Positions 9,545-15,883 of a stretch of DNA of 21,585 nucleotides are shown piece after piece (the stretch's first letter is position 1; every line of letters starts with the position of its first letter). The DNA is taken from positions 1 to 21,585 of the forward strand of contig DITI01000020.1 of assembly GCA_002422765.1 (NCBI GenBank). The letters are read 5' to 3'. The translations under genes and the position numbers were made by a program. The DNA comes from Candidatus Pacebacteria bacterium UBA6188. Lineage in GTDB: Bacteria > Patescibacteriota > Microgenomatia > UBA1400 > PJMF01. Below the pieces are notes generated by a model. It saw only the letters and a program-made list of their open reading frames with translations. It did no database searches and was not told the origin of the DNA.

Positions 9545-11230
9545 TTACAATTCATCATTGTTACTGGAACTGTCCAATAAAACTTCAGAAGAATCTTCAA
9601 TGGCTTCTTGCCATTTGCCAAACTTCTTAAAGATGTTGCGAAAATAAACTAATTCTTTGACGTCAAAAAGAACAGAAAAGTAAATGTAAACCAAAGTCGC
9701 CACACTAGCTGTAGAAATAGTCAAGGCAATCAGGTCAATGGTGCGAGAAGTATCAAACACCACTTCGTCTAAAATTTTGAAGGGCAGATAAAGAAAAACC
9801 GCCATTAGAAAACTGGCGGCTAACATTTTGAGCTGAGGTAACCAAAAATCCTGAAAGCTGAAGCAAGAAATTTTTCTGTTGAGTAAAAATAAAAACAAAG
9901 CCAATTCCAAAAAAGCAGCCAAAGAGATCGCCACTCCCAAACCCAAAACACCAAAAGAAAAAACATAAACTGACAGATAAGATACGGTTAAATAAGCAGC
10001 CACCGTTAACAAAGTAATGATGAAAGGCGTCTTAGTATCCTTGAGGGCGTGAAAAGCCCGCACTAAAAGCTGGACCATGGCTTGCGCAGTAATGGAAATG
10101 GCAATAATTGCCACCACCTTGCCAGTCAGAACAGTGGTTTTCCACGGAAAATTGTAAGTACCAAAAATTAAACGCACGATGGGCACCCGCAAGATTAATA
10201 ATAAAATCGAAGCTGGCATCGCAAAGAAAGCAATTTGATTAAGAGATTGTAATAGTAAGCGATTAAATTTTTCCCGATTTTGCCAAGCTGATTCTTCAGA
10301 AAGAAAAGATAAGGACGCTTGAGAAATCGGCACCCCAAAGAAGCGAATCGGCAAAGTCATTAGACGACTGGCTAACTTCACCACCACAAAGCTTAAGTCA
10401 CCGATCGTAGTAGCAAAGAAGCCCATTGCCAAATTCTGAAATTCTGTCACCCCCACCGTTAGAAAACGAGGTGGCATGAGAGTAAAAAGTTTTTTGACTG
10501 AAGGAAAGCCCAAATTAAAATCGAAGTGAAAGCGGAAGCCCATTTTCCAAACTAAGGGAAATTGAATGGCCATGTGCAAAAAAGCCCCCAACAAAACTCC
10601 CAAACCAGCTGCGTAAATACCAAAATAATGAGCCAAGAAAACTGTTCCCAACATAATGCCTAAGTTATAAAAAATTGGCGCTAAAGCTGGAGCCACAAAA
10701 CGCTGGTAAGCCTGAAGTACACCTGTCAAGAAATTGGAAATCGCAAAGAAGATTTGGGCAAACAACATTAGTCTCGTCAGCTTGACAGCAATTTCTACCT
10801 GCTCTGGAGTAAATTCCTTACCAGTGCGAAGCAAAGTAATCGGCTCAGCAAAAACAAAAGCCAAAAGTGAAAGAATGATGAAAATCAAAAGTACCCAATT
10901 CATCACAATTGAGGTAAAACGAAAAGCCTGAGACTCATCTTTTTTCTTGAGTTCAGTAAAAAGAGGAATAAAAGAAGCCGCTAAAGCCCCCATAATAATC
11001 AGCTGAAACAGCATGTCTGGGATCTGGAAAGCTACTTGAAAAGCCTCATATGCACGCTGAGAAGAATCGGTGCTAAAAAACTGATTGATCAGGACCCTTT
11101 CCCGCCAGAGACCAAAAATTGAAGAAAAAATATTGGCCAAAGTAATCACTAAAGCAGCGGAAAGAATCGAATTTTGCTTCTTTTCCAGCCATTTACCATT
11201 ATTGTTGAAGATTTTGACCAAAGAAATCAC
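9545..11230 (-). CDS. murJ: MurJ/MviN lipid II flippase
   Basis: The protein has 561 residues with about 14 predicted TM helices and belongs to the MOP superfamily. MurJ flips lipid II across the cytoplasmic membrane for peptidoglycan synthesis. The N-terminal ANIFSSIFGLWRERVLINQF matches the TM1 region of the family with its conserved Arg followed by an acidic residue. FQIPDMLFQLIIMGALAASF matches the TM2 signature (P-D-x-L/F, G-A-L-x-x-x-F-x-P). The last 35 residues form a Ser/Asp-rich cytoplasmic tail. The start is GTG at 11230, with a TATAAT box ending 6 nt before it and no Shine-Dalgarno, so the message may begin at the start codon itself. It leads the cluster murJ-pilN-pilO-small TM-surface protein-giant protein. 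Confidence 0.93.
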   Translation of the reverse strand: MISLVKIFNNNGKWLEKKQNSILSAALVITLANIFSSIFGLWRERVLINQFFSTDSSQRAYEAFQVAFQIPDMLFQLIIMGALAASFIPLFTELKKKDESQAFRFTSIVMNWVLLIFIILSLLAFVFAEPITLLRTGKEFTPEQVEIAVKLTRLMLFAQIFFAISNFLTGVLQAYQRFVAPALAPIFYNLGIMLGTVFLAHYFGIYAAGLGVLLGAFLHMAIQFPLVWKMGFRFHFDFNLGFPSVKKLFTLMPPRFLTVGVTEFQNLAMGFFATTIGDLSFVVVKLASRLMTLPIRFFGVPISQASLSFLSEESAWQNREKFNRLLLQSLNQIAFFAMPASILLLILRVPIVRLIFGTYNFPWKTTVLTGKVVAIIAISITAQAMVQLLVRAFHALKDTKTPFIITLLTVAAYLTVSYLSVYVFSFGVLGLGVAISLAAFLELALFLFLLNRKISCFSFQDFWLPQLKMLAASFLMAVFLYLPFKILDEVVFDTSRTIDLIALTISTASVATLVYIYFSVLFDVKELVYFRNIFKKFGKWQEAIEDSSEVLLDSSSNNDEL

Positions 11231-11236
11231 GAGCCT

Positions 11237-11242
11237 ATTATA
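11237..11242 (-). promoter_or_regulatory. murJ -10 box (leaderless-type)
   Basis: A perfect TATAAT on the minus strand ends 6 nt before the GTG start, which places a usual transcription start on the GTG itself. I see no convincing -35 at 16-18 nt. It lies back-to-back with the rpsT promoter in an 87-bp divergent region. Confidence 0.6.
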
Positions 11243-11280
11243 GTTTGAAAATTAAGAGAAGACTATGGGCTTATTTTTAC

Positions 11281-11309
11281 TTGCTTAATCAAAGCTACTC
11301 TAGTATAAT
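11281..11309 (+). promoter_or_regulatory. rpsT-lepA promoter, leaderless-type
   Basis: TTGCTT (11281-11286), a 17-nt spacer and a perfect TATAAT (11304-11309) form a near-consensus sigma-70 promoter. The rpsT ATG begins 9 nt after the -10, so the transcript would start within 1 to 3 nt of the codon, and no Shine-Dalgarno is present. Confidence 0.75.
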
Positions 11310-11317
11310 TGTCGCCT

Positions 11318-11554
11318 ATGCCGATACTCAAAAATGCTATCAAAGCTTTAAAAGTCAGTCAGAAAAAAACCATCGCTAACAGTCAGATTAAATCAAAAAT
11401 CAAAACTGCTTTGGATGATATGAAAAAAAGCCCTTCTGCTGAAAAACTCAGCGCTGCTTTTTCCGCTCTCGATCGTGGCGTCAAAAGACACATCTTACAA
11501 AAGAACAAGGCTGCCCGCACCAAAGCCGCTCTCAGCAAACTGCTGAAGAAATAA
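11318..11554 (+). CDS. rpsT: Small subunit ribosomal protein bS20
   Basis: The protein has 78 residues, is very basic and all-helical, and ends with the family signature around KAARTKAALSKLLKK. bS20 binds 16S rRNA early in 30S assembly. ATG 11318 is chosen because the upstream TTG (11309) overlaps the promoter -10 box. It is slightly shorter than the E. coli protein (about 87). lepA follows 9 nt downstream, so the two form a small operon of translation genes. Confidence 0.9.
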   Translation: MPILKNAIKALKVSQKKTIANSQIKSKIKTALDDMKKSPSAEKLSAAFSALDRGVKRHILQKNKAARTKAALSKLLKK

Positions 11555-11563
11555 GCTTCGTTC

Positions 11564-13393
11564 ATGACAAACAGTGGCTCGCTAACAACATCGTTGATTA
11601 GAAATTTCTCGATCATCGCTCATATTGATCACGGCAAAACTACCTTGACCGATGCTTTTTTGCGTCTTACTGGCACTGTCAATGACCTCAAATTTCATGA
11701 CCGCATGATGGACAGCAATCCTATCGAACAAGAAAAAGGTGTCACCATCAAATTGGCCCCCGTACGCATGAACTACGATTACCATGGTCAACAATACATT
11801 CTTAATTTAATTGATACTCCAGGACATGTTGATTTTGGCTATGAAGTTGATCGCTCACTTGCTGCTTGTGAAGGTGCTCTCTTACTGATTGACGCCACTC
11901 AAGGCGTGCAAGCTCAAACTCTGGCCAACTATCAAAAAGCCAAAAACCTTAATCTCAAAATTATTCCTGTCATCAATAAAATTGATTTGCCTTCCGCCAA
12001 TGTGGAGCAAAGTATTTTAGAAATTATGGAATTTTTTGAATTAGATGAAGATGAGGTTTTACTAGTTTCTGCCAAAACTGGACAAGGTATTGATTTGGTT
12101 TTGCAAAGAATCATTGAAAAAATTCCCCCACCAGATCAAAAACTGACTCAAGAAGTCGCCATCCAAGATAAGCAAAAACTCAGGGCACTCATCATCACTT
12201 CCAAATTTGACAATCATCAAGGAGCGATTGCTTACGTGCGTGTAGTGAACGGTGAAATCAAAAGAAAAGATCTCTACATGAGCTTTAGCAAAAGTAAGTT
12301 CAATCCAGTTGAAATTGGTACTTTTGCCCCAGACAAAGAAAAGAGAGATGTGCTCAAAGCTGGTGAAGTAGGCTACATAGCAACTGGCTTAAAAGATATT
12401 TCTCTACTTAAAGTCGGTGACACCATCACCAACTTTGAAGAAAGAGAAACTATTAGCGTTCTACCTGGCTACAAAGAGCCAATTCCTATGGTTTTTATGG
12501 AACTTTACCCCGTCGACAGTAAAGATTTTTCCAACCTCAAAGAGGCGATGGCCAAACTAACCATGCATGACAGTGCACTACAATACCAAAGCACTCATTC
12601 CATTGCCTTAGGCAATGGTTTGCGAGTTGGTTTCTTGGGGATTTTTCACGCAGAAATTGTGAGAGAAAGATTGATGAGAGAATTTGATCTGGATCTGATC
12701 GCCACTGCTCCTTCGGTCACCTACCAAATTTTAAACACTAGTGGTGAAACTATCGAAATCCACAGTCCAGCTGAAATGCCAGATCCCAGTAGGATTAAGG
12801 CCATTTTGGAACCAATTGCTAAATTAAGCATTTTTTGTCCAGAAACTTATGTCTCAGCAGTGATGAAACTCTGCCATGAAAAAAGAGCTACCCTAGAAAA
12901 CAGCATCGGTTCTGGCAACCGCACTAGACTAGAATACCTCATTCCTTTGGCCGAGCTGATTACTGATTTTCACGACAAGCTTAAATCAGTCACCTCAGGT
13001 TTTGCTTCCATGGAATATTTGCTTCATGATTTTAGAGAAGTTGATGCCGTCAAAGTTGAAATTTTGGTTAATGCTGAATCAGTTGAAGCTTTAAGCTTCA
13101 TTACAGTCAAAGATAACGTTGATCTAAAGGCAAGAGCCATCGTCAAAAAACTTAAAGAAGTTATTCCCAAACAATTATTTGAAATTCCTATTCAAGCTAG
13201 TATCGGAGCCAAAATCATTGCTCGAGAAACCATTAAAGCTTGGCGTAAAGATGTGACTGCCAAACTCTATGGTGGCGATCGCACTAGAAGAATGAAGCTC
13301 CTCAACAAGCAAGCCAAAGGCAAGAAGAAAATGAAACAGATCGGCAAGGTTCAACTTAACCAAGACGCTTTTTTGGCTGTCTTAGAGAATTAA
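11564..13393 (+). CDS. lepA: Elongation factor 4 (LepA) GTPase
   Basis: The protein has 609 residues, close to the usual 600. EF4 is a ribosome-binding translational GTPase linked to back-translocation or to 30S biogenesis. Visible motifs are IIAHIDHGKTT (G1, residues 17-27), EKGVTIK (G2/switch I), DTPGHVDF (G3) and NKIDLP (G4). The C-terminal LepA-specific domain has YGGDRTRRMKLLNKQAKGKK, matching the family motif YGGD-x-x-R-x-x-K-L-L-x-x-Q-x-x-G-K. The start is ATG 11564, 9 nt after rpsT, with no clear Shine-Dalgarno, so coupling to rpsT translation is likely. Its TAA overlaps the stop of the convergent SurA-like gene by 3 nt. Confidence 0.97.
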   Translation: MTNSGSLTTSLIRNFSIIAHIDHGKTTLTDAFLRLTGTVNDLKFHDRMMDSNPIEQEKGVTIKLAPVRMNYDYHGQQYILNLIDTPGHVDFGYEVDRSLAACEGALLLIDATQGVQAQTLANYQKAKNLNLKIIPVINKIDLPSANVEQSILEIMEFFELDEDEVLLVSAKTGQGIDLVLQRIIEKIPPPDQKLTQEVAIQDKQKLRALIITSKFDNHQGAIAYVRVVNGEIKRKDLYMSFSKSKFNPVEIGTFAPDKEKRDVLKAGEVGYIATGLKDISLLKVGDTITNFEERETISVLPGYKEPIPMVFMELYPVDSKDFSNLKEAMAKLTMHDSALQYQSTHSIALGNGLRVGFLGIFHAEIVRERLMREFDLDLIATAPSVTYQILNTSGETIEIHSPAEMPDPSRIKAILEPIAKLSIFCPETYVSAVMKLCHEKRATLENSIGSGNRTRLEYLIPLAELITDFHDKLKSVTSGFASMEYLLHDFREVDAVKVEILVNAESVEALSFITVKDNVDLKARAIVKKLKEVIPKQLFEIPIQASIGAKIIARETIKAWRKDVTAKLYGGDRTRRMKLLNKQAKGKKKMKQIGKVQLNQDAFLAVLEN

Positions 13394-14136
13394 AGATTAC
13401 TACTTGGTGTAAATTTGTAGTAATTAATTTTGGCTGACTTTTTGATTTCAGCAAACCACTTTTGTTGCTCAGTCACCAATTTTTCTTGTTGCAATTGAGT
13501 TCTAATGTCTTCTTTGATTTCTTCAAAAACCACATCAGCTCCCATCATGGCTTTGTTTTCATCGAAGTAAGCTTGAATTTCTTCCTCACTGACAGTTACT
13601 TTATCAGAAAGAAGCTTTTCCAAACCCTTACTCAGAGCTAACTGTTCTTTGACCTCAGCTCTTTTGAGACCTTGAGCTTCGAGCAGGTCGTCTAAATTTT
13701 GTCCTTGAGCGGCCAATTGCTCTTCGATCTTGGTGATCTCAGCTTCCATCTCTTCATCACTAACTGCTACTCCAGCTTTTTTGAGCTCTTGCTCCACCAA
13801 TAACTTGAGAGTCATATTTTCCAAAACTGTAGAAGCACTTTGTTGCTCTAAGTTACGCACCAAAGCCCAACGTGTCACAGGCTGACCATTGACTGAGGCA
13901 ACGATTACTTCATCTTTCAATAAATAAACCAAGGCTAAAATCAAGAGAAAAACCAAAGGTTTGAATAATTTCTTAGAATCCAGCTTGGCTGGAGCTTGAG
14001 TGGGTGAAGACATCATTGGCACAACTGGACTGGTTTTGGTCACAACTGACTTCTTGGCTACTGGCTTAACAGTAGCGACCTTGGCAGTGGCCTTTTTGGC
14101 AGAACTGGTTGACTTGGTAGTTTTTTTAGCTGGCAT
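13390..14136 (-). CDS. Membrane-anchored SurA-N-like chaperone without a PPIase domain
   Basis: The protein has 248 residues from ATG 14136, chosen for its AGAGGAAAA Shine-Dalgarno; frame extension upstream gives an unlikely hydrophobic tail. The N-terminus (1-65) is Lys/Ala/Thr/Val-rich and cytoplasmic. A TM helix (about 70-88) follows. The outer domain begins with VASVNGQPVTRWALVRNLEQ, the typical opening of SurA-N/PrsA/PpiD chaperone domains, and continues with long amphipathic helices (VSDEEMEAEI, VSEEEIQAYFDENK). No parvulin domain motif is present, so peptidyl-prolyl isomerase activity is unlikely. A holdase role for secreted proteins is inferred. A possible promoter (TTGATT, 16 nt, TATGTT) lies within 14137-14232. 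Confidence 0.82.
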   Translation of the reverse strand: MPAKKTTKSTSSAKKATAKVATVKPVAKKSVVTKTSPVVPMMSSPTQAPAKLDSKKLFKPLVFLLILALVYLLKDEVIVASVNGQPVTRWALVRNLEQQSASTVLENMTLKLLVEQELKKAGVAVSDEEMEAEITKIEEQLAAQGQNLDDLLEAQGLKRAEVKEQLALSKGLEKLLSDKVTVSEEEIQAYFDENKAMMGADVVFEEIKEDIRTQLQQEKLVTEQQKWFAEIKKSAKINYYKFTPSSNL

Positions 14137-14296
14137 TTTTCCTCTCATCAGATAACAAAATAAATCTAGGTCATAACATAGCAAATTTTTGAGAGAAATC
14201 AAAGTAGGAAACAAGAAGATGATATGCTGCACATCTTTGACCGAGCTTTGCGAGGGAATGTCCGAAGTGGAGACGGAGGACGCACTTCATTTCAAC
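14137..14296. other. Left part of the 322-bp gene-free region between SurA-like gene and rpmE
   Basis: I see no gene here. It contains the Shine-Dalgarno and a possible minus-strand promoter of the SurA-like gene. A diverged half-copy of the neighbouring repeat (ATATGCTGCACATCTTTGA, 14223-14241) follows. Next is a block of roughly 60% GC at 14241-14283 containing GAAGTG and CACTTC as inverted arms, which stands out against the AT-rich background. Longer frames crossing it are shadows built on the repeats. Confidence 0.5.
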
Positions 14297-14394
14297 GTCT
14301 GAAATATGCACAGCATCTTTCATAGCAAGGGTCTGAAATTCGCTAAAGCATCTTTCATAGCAAACGTCTGAAATATGCACAGCATCTTTCATAC
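14297..14394 (+). repeat. Tandem 34/35-bp repeat array with palindromic core upstream of rpmE
   Basis: Three units begin with GTCTGAAAT at 14297, 14331 and 14366 (periods 34 and 35). Units 1 and 3 share 28 identical bases from GTCTGAAATATGC through GCATCTTTCATA; unit 2 differs in the middle. Units 1 and 3 contain GAAATATGC-ACA-GCATCTTTC, an inverted repeat with 8 of 9 positions paired. A fourth, diverged copy of the leading part starts at 14434, exactly 68 bp (two periods) after unit 3, and contains the rpmE -10 box. This looks like an operator array or a duplicated promoter segment. Confidence 0.8.
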
Positions 14395-14400
14395 CTGCTA

Positions 14401-14428
14401 CTTTTTGCAATGTAAGCATTGCAAAAAG
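14401..14428. repeat. Perfect 12-bp inverted repeat overlapping the rpmE -35
   Basis: CTTTTTGCAATG (14401-14412), the loop TAAG, then CATTGCAAAAAG (14417-14428), with no mismatch. The right arm contains the rpmE -35 TTGCAA (14419-14424). It can be a protein-binding palindrome competing with RNA polymerase. On the minus strand it would form a hairpin ending in a weak U run, which could stop transcription coming from rpmE's upstream side. Confidence 0.85.
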
Positions 14429-14447
14429 ATAGGGTCTGAAATATAAT
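14419..14447 (+). promoter_or_regulatory. rpmE promoter
   Basis: TTGCAA (14419-14424), a 17-nt spacer and a perfect TATAAT (14442-14447). The ATG begins 12 nt after the -10, giving a leader of about 4 nt with no Shine-Dalgarno. The -10 sits inside the fourth GTCTGAAATAT repeat copy. Confidence 0.78.
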
Positions 14448-14458
14448 AACCATCTCTT

Positions 14459-14806
14459 ATGAAACAAGGTATACATCCTAGCAATTGGCAACATGACTGT
14501 GCAGTCACTTGCAGTTGTGGCAACACTTTCGTCACCGGTGGTTCCAAAAAAGCCGTCCAAGTTGATATTTGCAGTGCCTGTCATCCCTTTTTCACTGGAG
14601 AAATGAGATTTGTTGATCGTCAAGGTCGCGTCGATAAATTCCAAAAGAAAATGCAAGCCGCTGCTGCCGCTAGCGCTGCTGCCACCAGTAAAGCCAAAAA
14701 AGCCGTAAAGCAAAAAGTAGAAGTCAAATCCTACAAACAAATTTTGGTCGAACAACAAGCAGAACTCAAAACTCAAAAAGTTGCTGATCAAGTTTCCGAA
14801 AACTAG
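14459..14806 (+). CDS. rpmE: Large subunit ribosomal protein bL31 with C-terminal Ala/Lys extension
   Basis: The protein has 115 residues against about 66-75 in most bacteria. Residues 1-60 match bL31: the IHP start, zinc-type cysteines C18, C20, C38 and C41 (CSCG and [10 protein letters not shown]) and the [14 protein letters not shown] motif. An extra C14 is present. From about residue 65 an Ala-rich then Lys/Val/Gln-rich tail is added ([16 protein letters not shown]). Tails of this kind are plausible for a CPR ribosome but I cannot judge how common this one is. The zinc-binding C+ type bridges subunits at the 50S central protuberance. It is transcribed from its own promoter, downstream of an unusual repeat array, with prfA 71 bp behind. 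Confidence 0.93.
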   Translation: MKQGIHPSNWQHDCAVTCSCGNTFVTGGSKKAVQVDICSACHPFFTGEMRFVDRQGRVDKFQKKMQAAAAASAAATSKAKKAVKQKVEVKSYKQILVEQQAELKTQKVADQVSEN

Positions 14807-14827
14807 TTTTTCCTATTTTCCTGACCG

Positions 14828-14850
14828 AGAGCCAAAGAGCTCTTGTTTTT
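14828..14850 (+). terminator. Weak terminator-like hairpin after rpmE
   Basis: AGAGC (14828-14832) pairs with GCTCT (14839-14843) across a 6-nt loop, followed by TGTTTTT. The stem is only 5 bp, so termination would be partial. Confidence 0.4.
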
Positions 14851-14851
14851 G

Positions 14852-14857
14852 TATAAT
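14852..14857 (+). promoter_or_regulatory. prfA -10 box
   Basis: A perfect TATAAT ends 20 nt before the prfA ATG, giving an A-rich leader of about 14 nt without a Shine-Dalgarno. No good -35 is seen; the hairpin after rpmE occupies that place. Confidence 0.5.
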
Positions 14858-14877
14858 GTAAAATAAGATAAAAAAAT

Positions 14878-15882
14878 ATGGATCAAATTTTTAACCCCTA
14901 TCAAGCCCAACTCGAAAAAATTGACGCAGAAATTAGTGCCAATCAACTTCTGCTCCAAGACGAAGAAATGAAAGAATTGGCTTTTGAAGAGTTGGCTCGT
15001 CTAGAAGAAGAAAAAAAAGCCCTCGAGCTCGCTGCTAATGAATTTATGGCCAATCAGAATCAAGAAGGTTCAGATGACGGCCAAGTCACTGAAAACGCCA
15101 ATGCCATTATTGAAATTCGTGGTGGTGCCGGCGGTGATGAAGCCAAAATTTGGGCTAATGATCTTCTGCGCATGTACACTCGCTATGCCGAAAACAAAGG
15201 TCTGAAGGTTGAATTGATTGATGAATTGGTCTTTAAAGTTAAGGGTCGCATCACCCTACCCATCGTTACTATTAATGAGGAAGGCAAAATTGAAAGAAGT
15301 TCTGAAACAGAATCAATTTCAGCCTACAAGCTTTTTCGCTATGATTCTGGCGTACATCGCGTCCAAAGAGTTCCAACCACCGAAGCTGCTGGTCGCATTC
15401 ACACTTCTACTGCCTCAGTGGCGGTTTTACCAGAAATTATGACTGGTGTGGTAGAAATTAAAGAAGAAGACTTGGAGTGGTCTTTTATGCGCGCCGGTGG
15501 AGCTGGCGGTCAATCAGTAAACAAGACTAGCTCAGCAGTGCGCCTAGTACATAAGCCTAGTGGTATTGTAGTAAATTCTCGTACAGAGAGAAAACAAGCC
15601 CAAAATCGCCAAATTGCTCTAGAATTGCTCAGAGCCCAACTTTGGCAAATTGAAGAAGATAAGAAACAAGCTGCTGTGGGAGATGCTCGCAGCAACATTG
15701 GTCGCAATATGAGAGCCGAAAAAATTAAAACCTACAACTATCCACAAAGTCGCGTGACCGATCATCGCATTCATCAATCTTGGCACAATTTGTTTGAAAT
15801 TTTGGAAGGAGATTTGGATGAGCTATTGGCTGCCACTAAATTACTAATCGAAGCTGCCATTTCCCAAGAAAAAACAGAATAA
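14878..15882 (+). CDS. prfA: Peptide chain release factor 1
   Basis: The protein has 334 residues, a little shorter than the usual 355-360 because of a reduced N-terminal domain. RF1 recognises UAA and UAG and triggers peptide release. The catalytic motif [10 protein letters not shown] is present (GGQ at 210-212). The codon-recognition loop reads [18 protein letters not shown], with P-T-T (166-168) at the place of the RF1 P-x-T tripeptide; RF2 would have S-P-F. The C-terminal [12 protein letters not shown] matches the family. TGA is also used as a stop in this window, so an RF2 gene is expected elsewhere. The gene converges on the protease gene with one base between the stops. Confidence 0.96.
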   Translation: MDQIFNPYQAQLEKIDAEISANQLLLQDEEMKELAFEELARLEEEKKALELAANEFMANQNQEGSDDGQVTENANAIIEIRGGAGGDEAKIWANDLLRMYTRYAENKGLKVELIDELVFKVKGRITLPIVTINEEGKIERSSETESISAYKLFRYDSGVHRVQRVPTTEAAGRIHTSTASVAVLPEIMTGVVEIKEEDLEWSFMRAGGAGGQSVNKTSSAVRLVHKPSGIVVNSRTERKQAQNRQIALELLRAQLWQIEEDKKQAAVGDARSNIGRNMRAEKIKTYNYPQSRVTDHRIHQSWHNLFEILEGDLDELLAATKLLIEAAISQEKTE

Positions 15883-15883
15883 A

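Noticed and set aside
14297..14394. CRISPR array
   Set aside because: Units are contiguous with no variable spacers, only three to four copies exist, and no cas gene is nearby.
14171..14791. Minus-strand frame of 206 codons over rpmE and the repeats
   Set aside because: Its middle is the translated repeat (MKDAVHISDV twice) and its start is antisense to bL31, which has the real family motifs.
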